Source: Dendrobium chrysotoxum (Eukaryota > Streptophyta > Magnoliopsida > Asparagales > Orchidaceae). Taken from it: a DNA stretch of 64,000 nucleotides. Positions 39,001 through 54,000 of this stretch are shown here, piece after piece. Position numbers and translations under genes: made by a program. The notes beneath the pieces were generated by a model. The model was not told the origin of the DNA and ran no database searches. It worked only from the letters and a program-made list of their open reading frames with translations. The stretch spans positions 45,913,374 through 45,977,373 of the forward strand of contig CM034311.1 of the NCBI GenBank assembly GCA_019925795.1. Direction: 5' to 3'. The stretch's first letter is position 1, and the number at the start of each line of letters is the position of its first letter.

Positions 39001-42000
39001 CAATAAAATATTTATCCTTGTATTATCCTTCACAATTCACAGCTTTAATAAACATGGGGCAATTCTCTGTAACGGCCAAGAAATTAATGAGTGGTCTTCT
39101 TTGAGGATCAGTCCAACCATCACACATCAAAGTGACACCTTTTTCTTTCCACACTCCTTTTGTTGGTTCAAGCAATGTTTCAATATGTGCTCTTTCCCTT
39201 TCCAATAATTTTGATCTTATTGCATTGTAGCCAGGTGGAACATAACCTGCAAGGTTGTTATTACATGCAAAAATAAATGCATTCTTGTAATGAGGATTTC
39301 TTGCAAGGTTGAAAGGAAGTCCTGCTGAAAAAAACATCCTTGCAATTTCACCATCCAATTCCTCTCGCTGTTGCATGTTAAAAGCCTTCTCTAAAGCACC
39401 ACTGGAAACTCCTTTTCTTTTCTTTGAATCATATCCTTCACTTTTATATGAGAATGAATGATCAACTCTAACAGATGAGGAAGAAGTGTGGGATGAACCA
39501 TGGGTAGATGACAAAGGTATCTCTTTAGGAAGTGCCCTTTTGATCCTAAATTCAGCTTCATCAACTTGTCTGTTCAATTCAATCAACTGCGACGTAGTAA
39601 TCTTAGGACACATTTTAATTCCATGACCAGAAATCTTAAGCAGATGTGCTTTCATCCTAGAATAAGATCCTTTGTAAGTGCCTCCACAATAATTGCATTT
39701 GAATGACACATTACCTCCTCCTTCAGAAGTTTTTCCTAACTTTGTAACATGAATCCATAAGGGCTTATCAATTTCTACAGATGACTCTTTTGAACCGTCA
39801 CCTAATCCACTCCCACCAGCAGCAGAGCTCATTTTGCTTTCAAATACACTGGTGAAATGGAAAAAATAAAGACTTAATAAATTAGTGCAATATATCAAAC
39901 CCCTAAACATAATATTTCACTTATTCTAAAGATGATGAATACAACAATATGCCGGGCAGCCGGGGGTCCAAGGGGGCGCTGCCCCCTGCGGGGTTCGACC
40001 TAAAGCGCAACTAAAGCGCAACTAAAGCGCACCTAAAGCGCACCTAAAGCGCAACTAAAGCGCACATAAAGCGCAACTAAAGCACAGTTAAGGGAAAATT
40101 TTACTCTTTTTGTTGCACTTTAGTTGCCCTTTTGCTGCGCTTTAGTTGCGCTTTTGCAAAAGGACAGCTTAAGCGTAGCAAAAAAGGCATCTAAATGGAC
40201 AGAAATGATGAATGGAGAAAAAAATGGCGAAATCAACTTACAGGTTCGAAAATTTTTATGCAGTTTGGTGTCGCCTTTCCTCGGCTGCGCACAGAAACTA
40301 AGAACGAAGGCTTGTTGCTTATGGCCGGAAGGGAAGACTAAGGGTGCGATCTCCAGGCAACCGCTGCTCGCGGGAAAGATCTCCGATTCTCCAGTTGACC
40401 GCTGCTCGCCTCAATCGCTCGGGAAGACTACGAATACGAATAGGAATACGGGATTAGGGCGAAGATGAAGACTCGGGCGTGAATCGGCTAATATAAAATA
40501 GCGGGACTAGAGTTTTTCTTTTTTTTTAAAAAAAATTAATTATCAAATAGCCAGACACGCGTGTCCGAATTTTTTTTTTTTTTTTAAATGGGACACACTA
40601 ATAACGTGTCCGACACGTGTCCCCGCCGTGTCGGACGCGTGTCCGTGTCCAACACGTGTCCGACACTGCATACCCTCTTAAAATGGAGTGTCGGTGCATC
40701 ATAGTATACCACCCACATATGACCTCGACCATTCCTTTATCAAGACACAAAATATAGGGTCAACACTAAGAAGTTGAGTTGCGAGGTATGGTCCTCTGGA
40801 CAGAACAATCAACCTAATAAACTATGGTGACAATGAAATTCTCCATCCTATTATAGACATTATCAAAAATCTGGGGGGACAATCTAAACCATTGGCTCAT
40901 CAGCTACTGGAATAAAATGCAGATGATTGGCAACATAATCCAATGCTAGGCAAATTCTGCCCAGGACCTATCATGTTCTACATATATAACAAAGCACATT
41001 GAAGGCAGTCAATGTTTACGGAGCTATGTACACCTCTTTTTTCAGTTATAAGGACAACCTAACCTCAGGAGCCTAGGGAATAGTTAATATGTTGGATCCA
41101 GTCCACAACACCAGTTAGTGGGCTTCAAAGAATTGAACATTACCCTATGGGAATTGCAACCAGTATCAAGATTATCAACCTTTGGTTGGGTTTATAAAAG
41201 AAGCATACTTCATGATGAGTAATTTTTTCGTAGACAACTCTGGATAGATGTGTTAAGCCAATCAATATTGTCAAGTCTACTAGAGGTTTTAAGCCACTAT
41301 TGCTAGTGACATAAATTGATATAGTGCATCATGAGCCTATCACTAGGTCTATGACAATTTTTAATGGAAAAAGTCCAAGTAATTATGTATGGGTCCTACT
41401 ATTTTCATGTCTATCTATTGTAAATGAAGACAATTGACTTTGTGAAGGTATGTATTATTTTATTGTATCCTATGGCTATGATTTGTATTATAAGCCATGA
41501 TGGGATTCAAGGTTGTCATGAGGCCTTAACATGTATATCACATTATCCAAGAAGAAGACTTCAGAGATCTCATACAAGACCATGATAGGGAACAACCAAC
41601 CAATGCTTCATATTTTGACTCAAAATATGATGGAGAGTCACATTGAGGCTTGAAGAATTTATTTCTAGCATTTTAGGGTGGCCGAGGAGGAATTTAAATC
41701 ATCCTCAACCATCAAATGTGGCACATCAACCCACTCTTAAAATACATATCGGTCACCACTCTTCCAAAAACCACCCCAACCAACCCCTTGAAGTGAGAAA
41801 CGACCTCCTAGTTTTTAGGAACTTGAAATTTCTATTGCAAAAATATGAATATACGAGTTTTAATATGTGTTATTTTTTGTAGAGATGAATTAATGTGGAT
41901 GTGAATGAAAATTGTAAAGCGTTTTGACACCTTCCTCCACATAGGCTTAGTGGCCAAGAGACTCAATCATTGGTGAGATTGATCCAATTTTTTTTTGTTG

Positions 42001-45000
42001 TTTAAATTTTGTTCTCCACACTATCCCTCTCTCATCCCATCATACAATCATCCCTCCGTTCATTTCCAAACACTCCAAAAAAAGAAAACCATGCATGAAC
42101 CCGTTTGGTCAAATTAGGATTTCAAGTACCTAGTTTTTCAGTTTGTCATCATTACATGTCCTTAAACCATTTGGAAATCCACCATAAAATGCAAAGTAAA
42201 TCTGCACATATCCGCAAAGCGTGATCCCAAGGTCAAATACCTCACCACTTGTTCAACCCTAATTTCTAAATCCCTATAATGGGCTATCGGATTTAGGCCC
42301 TTCACAAGTGTTGGATGTCATTCCCTTTACACCATAATTTAAATTTTGAATTATCTTAATTAATGCAAATTGATCATATTGAAATTATACGAAAATAAAA
42401 TTGATTGTACAATATAATATTAAGATCAATTTTCATCAATTAACATATCTCCAAAGCTTAACAAAAGTAACCCTATTGCATTTGAAATCAAACTTGACTG
42501 GACAATATGATCGAGACTATTCAGTCTGATTAGACCTTCAAGAATTTTTAATCATGGGTGATCATACAATACAATAAGTTATGATCTATTTTTAATATTT
42601 TTGAGTTAGATTTATTTATGCTCAATTCCTAAAAAATACAATAATATAAAGACTCAAGAAGACAAAAGTAACACTTTTAGAACTTAAAGCACCGGTATTG
42701 AAATCTCTCAAGCTAGCTTGAATTGCTCGGGCCATGGGCATCTTTCAAGCCATCTATATGCTTTGGGGTGCCCTTATCCCATGAATTGATTTTTCAACTT
42801 GTACTTTTAATGTTAGGACTCATATCTCCACAAATCTTATTTAAATATGGTTAGCTCAGCTAAATCACATTTGTGATCATCAAAACATTGATATCAGCTT
42901 AAGCTCATCTGGTAAAGAACTAGCATATTGGAGACACCATAAAGCATAATGCTTGGTGGACCTTCCATCCAAGGTTCCATCATAATTCAAAGGGTTAATC
43001 AACTTGGCATCGATCTATCATTCTTTCGAGCATATAGATTGCTAGTTTTCATCATAGATATGCCTTGGACCAACTTGCTACATCACAGAACAATCACTTT
43101 GAGCTAAGGTTATGATACGCCAAAGGGGGGCCACCTGGCCGGCCCAATTCAGCCCAAACAGGCTAGCCCAACCAAGGCTTAACCAGCCAAGGGGTTGGGC
43201 AAAACTAGAGGCAACAGAAGGAGGGGGGTCGATTGTCCTTGTGAGGCTAGGGGAGTTAATATTCACTATGAAAGGAGGAGAAATCAAGGGGGGCTGTTTA
43301 GGAATGTTTCTAATCAAGAGAGAGTTATTTAGGAAGGTTCCTAATTAAGGGGAGCTGTTTAGGAAGGTTCATAATCAAGGGTTTGTGAGAGAACTGATCT
43401 ACCTCTCGAATTGTATATCACTTGTATCTTTATTTACTGTTGAAGATATAATCCAAAAAAAAAAACAGTTCCAATATTTGTATTCTTGCATTTTCTTCTT
43501 CTCTAGTTTGTTGTTTTTACTTCCAAGACGTATTAGGTTATCACATGTTGATGTCTTGACAAAGGGATACAAAGAGTAGATTGCAGATGGAGGGTATGTT
43601 TCTCCAACAATTATGACAGAAGAAGTGTTGGATTTTTGGCAGCGTAGTTGTGGTCATTCATCCTTCTTGATTGGGAGACATAGTTACTGTAATATCCGAA
43701 GTTTCAGGTAAAGAAAAATTATTTTATTGGAATTGTGGTTTTTTATTAGTAGTTAAATTACTATTAAGTAAATATTAGTATTTATATTAAGTAATAGAGT
43801 AAATTAAATTAGATAATACTTTAATTATAAATGGATGCTTTCAATGGCTGTGAAGAGCAGTTATTCCGTGGGCCCTCATATCCCTTATCTTCTATGATTT
43901 CACGCATGCCAGCAGAGGAAAAGAGCGGGTGAGGAACAGTTGAAGAAATCGACACAATGCAGGTTTCGGCACAGTGCTCCTCAAAGCTTCGGCACAATGG
44001 ACTGCTGAGTGTTTTCGGCACAGTGTTTTTGGACACTATAGAAGGGAGCGGCACAGTGCTGTGAAGGAGATCGGCAAGCATACAGCGGTTGAAGGGATTT
44101 TGTGAAGACCGAAGCTTTGTGAAAGTATTGCTAAGACCAGCTGGGTGTGGAGCAATATTTTGGAATGGAAATTCTGAGAGATGATAGTGAATTCTGTGAA
44201 GTAATAAGCAGAGGAAGGAATACGAAGAAGAATAAGAAGAGAATTTGAGGAAAGAAAAATAAGAAAGAAAATTTAGAGAAGAGGAAATCAAGGTAAGCAC
44301 ATTGGTTATATTGCAATGTTATGGTTGTTTTATTAAATTTCAAATAGTAATGCAAACCCTTAAATGAGATTTCACCAACCGTAGAAATTACCTAAATATA
44401 TGCAGAAGAGAGGTTTTGAGGTAATATATTATATTCAATATAAGTTAATGATATACAAAATTGATTGAGTAATAGATTATAGAATTTATGAAATGCAAAA
44501 GAAATGATTGCAGGTTACTTATAATCGAAGAAGAGTACGAGGCAGATAATTTGAGTAGTCAGCTCTTCAAGAAAGTAAGTAATGCAAATTTTTAATTAAA
44601 GAGTATATGTTATCATTGTAGACATGTACATTGATTTTGAATGACAATTTAGAAAGATAGCCATTAAAGTAGATTTTATATTATGCATGTTAACAGTCAA
44701 GTATTCATGTATGAGTGACCACTTGCAAATTTAAATGAATCAAATTTAGAATAAAGTGTAATATAAATGTTTAAAGATTTTTTCAGTTGAGAATATTTTA
44801 AAAAGAAGTACTATTTTGTACATACTACATACCGATAATCTTCATGCAAATAGTAATGCTGCTATGAAAATCTGCAACACTACACTACAAGTATAAACTA
44901 TGAATATGTGAAGTTTAGTGAATATCAATTTAGTAAAATTTTATTATAAAATAATGTACAACTTATAATTACAGGTCGGATAAAAAGGACCCCAGAGATA

Positions 45001-48000
45001 TGATACCTGCATAGCAGGCGGGGCAAAAGGGACCCCTAAAGAGGCAAAAGGGACCTCTATGTTGTTTAATGATGATAATGCCAGTTTACCTAGGCTCCAT
45101 TGAATATTTTTATGAAAGTTTAACCAAATCTTTAAAGACTAATATTGATATTTTGTATAGACTTCAAATGAATGAAATGATGATTTTTAAAAGATGATTT
45201 ATGTTGTTTTGTAAATATTTCTAAGTTAATTTAATTGCATAACTTATTGAGCCTCATAGCTCACCAATTTTTTCATACTGGTTGTTATTACAGAAAAATG
45301 TCAAAGCATAAAAGGTTCAAGTTATTTCATTTTATATTCTATTGTTTAACTTTGTTTGTGGGTTTACAGCTGAGATATATAGACAGTTCAATAGTGTACT
45401 ATTTTGAATTTGATTAGCGGCTCTATAAGTATTTATTTGATGTAATTGAAGTTATTAGATGCTTCCGTTTATATAGTAAATGTAAATGTTAATGGATGTT
45501 TTATACAAATATTCAAATAATAAAAAGTATCATATGTTAAGACTGAAAATGTTATGTTTATTTCTGTGGCACTCTATAATACTGATAAGGGGTATAGTGG
45601 GGTGTTACAGTTAAAGTGATGTAGAACGCGGGGGGGGGGTTAAAATCTGAATTTAATTTCAGATTTTTGTAAGTGGAAAAAGGAGGAAATATTTGAAATT
45701 CAAATCTCCCTTAATGGGGAATTAATTGGGTGAGATTGGAGAGAGGGGCCGGCGGTTAAAAGAGGAGGTTTAATGGGCTTAATTAATAGAGAGGGAAATT
45801 AATTGGAGAGAGAAAAGGAAAGGGAGGGGGGCCGGCCAAGGGAGGAGGGAGAAAAGGTGTCCACATTCGATGTATGTGGTCCCTTGCATTAATTGTTGAT
45901 TGAAGAATTAAATCTGAATTAATTTCAGATTTTAGGTAATTAAGGGATCCTCAAAATAGGTGTAGGCTACTTAGGAAGGAATTTAAAATTCAAATTCATT
46001 TGAATTTTGAATTTGGAAGCTTTCCAAATAAGAGTTGGGCTAAATTAGGAAAGTACTAATGGTGTAATTGAAGGGGAATCAAGAGGGTGGGGATGGGTAG
46101 GCCGACGACTAGGGGCAAAGTTGGGCAGGCCGCCGCGGTTAGGGGAGACGAGGTGGGTCTTGGATTCGGTGGGAGAGGGCTCAGTGGTGGGGCTTGGGTC
46201 GTGGGTGGAGTGGGAGAAGGGGCGCCGATGGTTAGAGGAGGGGAAGAGGGGTGCTTGGCCGACGATTATGGAGGGGGGTTGGCCGGTGGTCAATGGAGGA
46301 GTAGGGGGGTTTAGAGAAAGAAAGATAAATCATAAGCCCGGATGCTTCTTGCGGTTGATGGGTGCTACGTTGCCCTCACCTAGGGACTTCAAACCACAAG
46401 CCCGGATGCTTCCTGCGGCTGGTGGATACTGCATTGGCCTCACATAAGGACTTCCACTCTTCCAAGAACTCCCATAGCTCTCAAGAACAAAGTGCAGAAA
46501 TTTTCTTCTTAATAATCCATTGACCATTACAAAAAAGGAGGAGGCTATAAATAGCCCAAAATACAGAACAAAAGACAAAAGTGCCCCCTTGGGTCACAAG
46601 CAGCTACTCCCTCAAGTAAAGGTAAAAATGAAAAATGCATAAATAAATAAAAATACAAATAATAACTTAAAATAAAATGGTGCGATCATGGCCGTTGATC
46701 TTCATCTCCTCCTCTGATAAGCTTTCACGGTCAAATATCCGCATTATTCTCCCGGGGTGGAAAAGAGCTCGACTCCGTCGAGTACACATCCCAAGTGTGC
46801 AACCATTCTCTGATATCAAACTGATGTAGAACGGGGCTAGAAATTTGAAATTAATTCCTAATTTGGGGATAGATTTAAGGAAAGGATAGCAATTCATAAA
46901 TTCTGGAATTAATTCCAGCTGTTTAAGAAAGAAATCTAAAGCTAATTGATGCTTAGGTGGCTAGAGAAATTAAAGCAAGAATCAATTTGGATTGATGTGG
47001 GTTAAATGGCTGCTGTAATTGGGGTGATTAATTGGGGGGAATTAATTAAGAGAGAGGGAGAAAGAGGGTCGGCCAAAAGAAAGGGAGCAGGGGTTGTCCA
47101 CATTCAATGAATGTGTCTAGGTGCAATGAATGTTAAAATTGGAAATTAATTCAATTCAATTTTAGATTTAATCCATCCAAGATTGAAGGGGATTTTCCTA
47201 AAATAAGTTAATTAACTTAAGAAAGGATTTGAATTTTAAATTTATTTGAATTTAAATTCAAAAACTTTTCAAATTAATATTAAACTAATTTAGGAAAGAG
47301 GGAAATTAAGGAGGGAAAGGGACTAGGGGCCGGCCATGCAAGGGGGGGCTTGATGGTGGATTTAAAATCCTTTCCAAACATAAGACATTAATTAAGGAAA
47401 GAGGATTATAGGAGAATCTCTAATTAATGTCAGATTGAGGAGATTGAGAAGGTTTCCAAACAAGTCAACTTATTTTAGGAAAGAATTTAAATCCAAATAA
47501 TTTTGAATTTTGAATTTCGAAAACTTTCCAAATTTAGAATGGACCAAAATTGGAAGGTATTCAATACCTCAATTTGAACAATTTTTTTGGAGGCAAAGAA
47601 GGGGGAAGGGGAGAGGCCGGCGGCTTGTGGGGGGTGGGGAAGGTTGTGGTCTGCGGATAGGAGGAGGAGGAGGAGGGAAAGGGAATTTTGAAGAGATAAA
47701 ACCACGAACTCGGACGCTTCCTGTGGTTGGTGGGTGATGCGTTGCTTCACCTAGGGACTTCAAACCACGAGTCCGGAGGCTTCCTGCGACTGGTGGGTAT
47801 TGCGTTTCCCTCACATAGGGACTTCCACTCTCCCAAGAACTCCCATAGCTCTAAAGAACAAAGTGCAAAAATTTTCTTCTTAATAATCCATTGACCATTA
47901 CAAGAAAAGAGGAGGCTATAAATAGCCCAAAATACAGAATAAAAGACAAAAGTGCCCCCTGGGGTCACAAGCACCTACTCCCTCAAGTGAGGGTAAAAAT

Positions 48001-51000
48001 GAAAAATGCGTAAATAAATAAAAATACAAATAATAACTTAAAATAAAATGGTGCGATCATGACCGTCGATCTTCGTCTCCTCCTTTGATAAGCTTTTATG
48101 GTCGAATGTCCACATTATACAGCCTAGAGTTATGTTGCTAAAATGTTTGATTTCTTGCAGAGAATTTCATTCTTTAGCTTCTCCAGTACCCTACAAAATA
48201 TACAAAATGCTTGGAGTAACTGCAAAAGCTTTATTGCTGATGGCGCATGAGGTTGTCATCCTCTGTATGTGCTTTTGGGTTCAGCATCATGTTTAAGGGG
48301 GTTTTAGCTATTTGGAATAAACCATTGTTCCTCTTTCAAAAACAATACGCCACAATCATGCAATTCTCTCAAGCATCTTCAACTCTAAAGTAAGAACATT
48401 TGTCTGTCTTCTTCTTTGCTCCATATCTCATCATTGATTGCTTCTCATTTGTCCATCAATAAACAGGATGATTGCAAGGCCATAAATTGGGGATTAATCA
48501 TACTGACAATGTTGACCGCCGTGGTACATTACTCCAAAAAAATTGATTTATAATATTTGCCAAGTACTTCATTAGCATGAGAATTCTACTAGAGCAGCTC
48601 ACTCATTTAGTCATTCTTAAATGGCAACATATAATGGAGTGTTCTTCGTTGATAACAAATAGATTAGGTCTTCCACTAGAGGTCCCTTCATACATAGCCT
48701 CAATGATGTGGGCACATTTATTAAGGCTTTGCGCTAGCTCTAAGCCTTATTTTGGTTTTGTCAAATAGTCAGGCATAGTTAATAATATTTGAAAATTTTG
48801 GGTAAGATTATCTAATGCGCCCCTCATAGAGAACAGTGCCCGCAAGTAGGAGCAACAGGTGAGGACGTTAAGACTTCTACAAAGCTAGCAATCTACCAAA
48901 CTAGTTAATAGCGTAACCAAAATGATCGTTGTTGGTGGCAACGGGCAAACAAATAATTAAAAATTCCTTCACACGCCTCTCATTTATGAGTTTCTCGGTG
49001 AGGGTCATTAAGACTATTTTGTTTGCCTTATACCGATTATATTCATATTAGAGCCATAGGATTGGATGTTGGGAGCTTGGCAAAGTATTGATCAACATTG
49101 CAGTCGCAATGGAAGGGAGTATCACAAGCATTGCAATATTTGCAATCATCGTGATGGTTACCACAAAATCCATCGGTGTGGTAGCTAGGGCTTAGCCAAT
49201 CGTGATGAAGCTCATTGAAATGCCTCAATCAATTGGGCGACGACCATTTATGTTTCCCTTATAATGGCTTGGCGTAAGAGGGGAACCAAAAAGACGAGTC
49301 CAGGTTTCTTCGATGGTATCATACTTTGACGCATTCTAGAGGAGATCAGGTATAGTCATGAGAGTTCTTCATTATAACCTGCTCCAAAAGCCCATGGCCG
49401 CCAGGTGAGCACCAACTTGCTAGTAAGAAATAAAAATCGGCGACATTATGTGTAGCTCTAGAAAATCTTGAAATGAATTCTTAAGCGACTCATATTCCTT
49501 TTGCAAAATGCTAAGGAGGGTATCCAGAGGTATTTATTGATCTTTGGGATTACAAAAAAATGACGAATAACTTACAACAATAGCTCATCAAAAGAGTAGA
49601 TGTTGTTGATGGGTAGACGAGTGCACCATCTACACGCCTAATTTTTCTTATTCTTTACGAAACTCTAAAGCAAATGGCTTTAGAAATAATGACCAAATTC
49701 TTAGCATTGTTAGAAACCGATAGATGCTCAATTAGGTAAGTTGTCTCTTTGTAATGATCAATGGACACAGACTTCAGTTTTGAAGGAATTTGTTCCTCCA
49801 GGACTTCAGTAACGAGAGTGCAAGAGGAATAACATGTCACAAGGAATTAGAGACAACCTCCTATTGCAATCTCTTCCCCCAATTGTTTGTTGTTAGTACA
49901 ACAAGTTAACCTGAATTTGAGGCAGTCGGAATAATGGAGGTAATTGACATGGAAGGAGGAATTGGAGTGGTTGGAGTTATAATAGACATGACAAGGGAGA
50001 CCAGATTAACAAAAAAAGAACTAGCACAATGAAAAAACTGCCTTGATCTCGAAAGTAGGAATGATGCCGGTTATCATATAAAAAAAATCAAAGCTCGTTT
50101 CAAGAAGTCAAGCTTATCTAACAACATGAATTGCGCTTCAACAACTTAAGTAGTCGTAATGAATTGGAAATCATGCTTGGATGTGATGACGACTCACAAT
50201 AACCACCTAGTAGTTACTTGCAAAATGACCCTCATTTTTCAATTTTGCTTCAAGTCCAACATCTCAAAGAGAGCAACAAAATATGAACAAAATTTTCACG
50301 CCTGATAATCGATGTGAGATGCATGATAGGGAGGGAAAAGTAGAGGGAGAACTTTTTAAGTGGTTTAGCTTTGTACCCTATGTCCACTATAAAAAGGGAC
50401 GAAGAGTTCATTATGATTAGGAAATTACAAAGTTGTTCGTTTCTCTTTGTTAGGAAAAGAATGAATGAAGATCAGTTTACAAGAGTTAAGCATCTCAATG
50501 AAGTTTTTCATCCCCAGTAATGACCTGAAGAAATCTTATTTATAGGTTAAGCCCATGCAACTCCTTAAGGGTAATGGCGATAAGCAAACATGCACAGAGA
50601 GAAACTGAGCAATCCAGTGATTGGTAAGTGAATGTCGAGCAAGGAGAGTGACAGGTGCCATATGTTAAATACCCATTGACCATCAAATATGATGAGAGGT
50701 AGTTATGCATGATTGCCGGAGTTGAGCGGTACTAAAGGCCATTGGTGAGGATAAGAAGAATATTGCAGGGCAGATGTTATGTTATACTGAATATGCCACA
50801 TGTTGAGCATTCTTTGGATCGAATTTGTAAAGATAATTACAAATGTGATAGAGTGAGAACTAACTAGTCAAAAAAAGGGGTCGATACTGGATAGATGTAG
50901 ATAGATCAAGAGGCTAGTGCTAAACGAATGAAGAAGAACATGTAGAATGGTGAATGAAGAAGAACATGTAGAATGGTGCCATGCATAAGAAATGGGCTAG

Positions 51001-54000
51001 TGGGTTGGTACTTGGCCGATAAAAATGGATTGATTGGATAGTGACGGGCCGACAAGCTAGCACAGGGCAAATAGAGGCAAATCGATGGCCAGCATTAGGC
51101 ATACAAAGATGGGTTGGCAAGCTGATATGAGGCAGAACGGGAACGTACAAGAAGCTAGTGTCAAGTAAGTTGGGAATACTTCCAGCGGTAGGTTGGGTAT
51201 GTCACGACCTGGCCCGAGGGCTCGAATTAACGAGGCAGGAACAGACGTTAGGATAGTAGATTAAAATTTTCAATTAATCTAAAACTATCTCAAAACTAAA
51301 AGAGCCGCTAAACCTCAAAATTTAAAAAAAATATCATAAATACCTTTCATTTGTAGCGTTTCGCCTACGGTATACGTTTTCACCTCTTTTACTTATTTTG
51401 ATTATACTAAATTATAAATGAGAATGTTAGAATCAACGAAGAGTACGCTACAGCTTAATGAGTAAAACAAGCTTCTAAATTACAGTAACCCAAGATATTT
51501 GAAACAATATGCATGAACATAAAATAAGTCTATTTAATCATTACATATCAAAACATGCATACATCATATCTGTCAAATATATCGTATATTTATCCTTTCT
51601 TAATAATACAACCGTCTCAGGAGTCACCGTCTAATTTAGTACCAATGAAGGTACTCCTTTTTCTTTTCCATTTCCATTACCTTTTTCATTAATGTGCACG
51701 GGTACATTGTAACCCCAGCTAGTACCATAAGGGGATGGGCTCCATCAGCCAACATGCACATACAATTACATATATCTAATCATTTCATTCATTTATGTTT
51801 TATGCAATAATGTAAGGTAAATTATTTAATATATGCGAGATGGATTATTTGCAATGCATTTAGAATAAACAGTAAGATAAATCATTTGCAATAACAATTA
51901 AATGCAATTAGAAGTAATAGAGAAACATGTATACTGACCTTGATTAGGATTGCTCGCTCTTAATGTCCTCGCTCTCAATAAAAGGACGCCTATAACAATA
52001 CATGATTTTATAAGGTTATTTTAACTTATATTTAATCATATATCTCTCTAATTAATTATTAAGTTTACTTAAATAGTTCTTTAAGAGAATTTGTTATCCT
52101 CCTTTTAACTATAACTTGATTATCATTTAAAATATCTCCATTTTAATAACTTCTCATTTAAAATACTATCTTTAATAAAACTCTCCTATGCTCATACTTT
52201 CTAATTACATATTCATTTCACTATTTGAAATTAAATTTAAAGAATTTATTCTCTCTATAGATTTATTTAAACTATATTTTCTTTATTACTTATTATAATT
52301 AATTCTCTTAATTAATATTTTAAATTAAAAATTTTATATCTTATTTAACTCTCATAAATTATCATTATTATTATTTTTCTACACAAAATGCTCTTTTTCT
52401 TTCTCTACTAATTTATTAAATTTATTAAATATACCTAAATAGTTATCATATTTAAGTTTTATTAATTTAAGAATAAATTTTATTCTCCTTGAATTCTTAT
52501 TGAAATATAAATCATAATTTATTATAAACTTTTATATTTAATAATTCCTCACTTTAATTAATTAAATACTCTTATTTCGATAATAAAAATATATATACAT
52601 ATTTAATCCATTCATATTAGAATTAATAATTTAATTGAAATCTCTCAAACATACACTCTTTCTATATATTTGCAATTAAGCTTATAATTCAATTTTATTA
52701 TTTTCTAAGATATTTTCAATATAATCTCGTCCTTTCAAACTACATATATCATTTTATAAATTATTTATTCTTCCTAATTAGATTCATATTAATTAACTAA
52801 ATAGATTCATATTAATTAATTATTTAATTAAATCATGTATGCATATAATAACATTAATCTAAATTTCAATTTAGATAAAATTTAATAAATAGGAAACTCA
52901 CCTCTTACTCCTTCCTCCAAGCCCTAGCCCGCCGTCTGCTCTCTTACTCTCTCAGTCGTTCGCCCAATTGCCCCTCTCTCGGTCTCACTCCTCCCTCTCT
53001 TCTCTAATTTATAGAGACGAAGCAAGAGACAGACGGCCCGAACCCCTTCGGCTTCCACGACACCAAACAGCGGGAGTGAGCCCTACATCTTCACGCGATT
53101 CGACTTCCGCGACTTTCACGACTTCGAAAAGTTTCTTCATCTTCCACCCCTCTTTTGACTTCTTGGCGACACCAAGCTCCTTCGGCTTCCAAGCGACGCA
53201 AAACCCCTTCCATTCGGCCTCTGCGACTCCAACCGACAAGAGCGCTCTTCGTCTTTCTTGCGGAAACGAAACGACGACTCCTCCATTCTTCCCCAAATCG
53301 ACGTAATGCTTCAGCTTCTGTGATTCCAGGTAAACAAATCGACTACTTCTTCGTCGGCCCTGGTTCGAGTTATTACAAGGTAAGTTTAATCGACTGAAGA
53401 AAGAGGATCCATCGAGTTTGGCTATATTAAATAAATTCATGGAGGCATTAAGAAGTTATGATTGAGTGCAAGAAATGAGGTTTTATAGCTATCGAACTTA
53501 TTTTATCAATCAATGTTGATTGTTCCTACTACCATCCTTTTGTTTTTTACTCCATGCATAAGAAGGCCAATCGATCTATTTTGCACAAGCTCTTTTGAAT
53601 TATGGGCATTTACTATTTTTTTCGTTTTAATAAATCTAGAATAAACCATCATTTCATACCAAAGAAAAATTTAAATGCCTTATGAAAACCAAATATAAAC
53701 TTTGAATTCTTTATTTTGATGGGGTAATTTTTCACACTAAACTTAATGAGCTTAGGCATATTGCATACCCATTCAAATCTTCATGTTATTTTATCCTCTA
53801 CTCTTATTTTCTTTGGGGTTGTTTGTTTGCTAAAGTATTTGAAAATAAGGTGTATTCTAAATACATTATAAATAAAATCAACGCATTTGAAATACTTTGT
53901 TTAGTTGCTTGTAAAATAGATTTTGGAGTTTATTTTTGGTTTTCATTACTTGCAAGTAAAATACATTTTTTTGGGTCACAACGCATTACGATAAGTCTAT

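Larger units (their letters stand above)
37262..40704 (-). mobile_element. hAT-superfamily DNA transposon, 3.4 kb
   Basis: Terminal inverted repeats are CTAAGATGCACCGACAC on the left and GTGTCGGTGCATCATAG on the right, 17 bp with one mismatch. The flanks TATACTGC (37254-37261) and TATACCAC (40705-40712) fit an aged 8-bp hAT duplication (6 of 8). Both subterminal regions are dense in ACACGG / CCGTGT words. The transposase lies on the minus strand. Confidence 0.9.
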
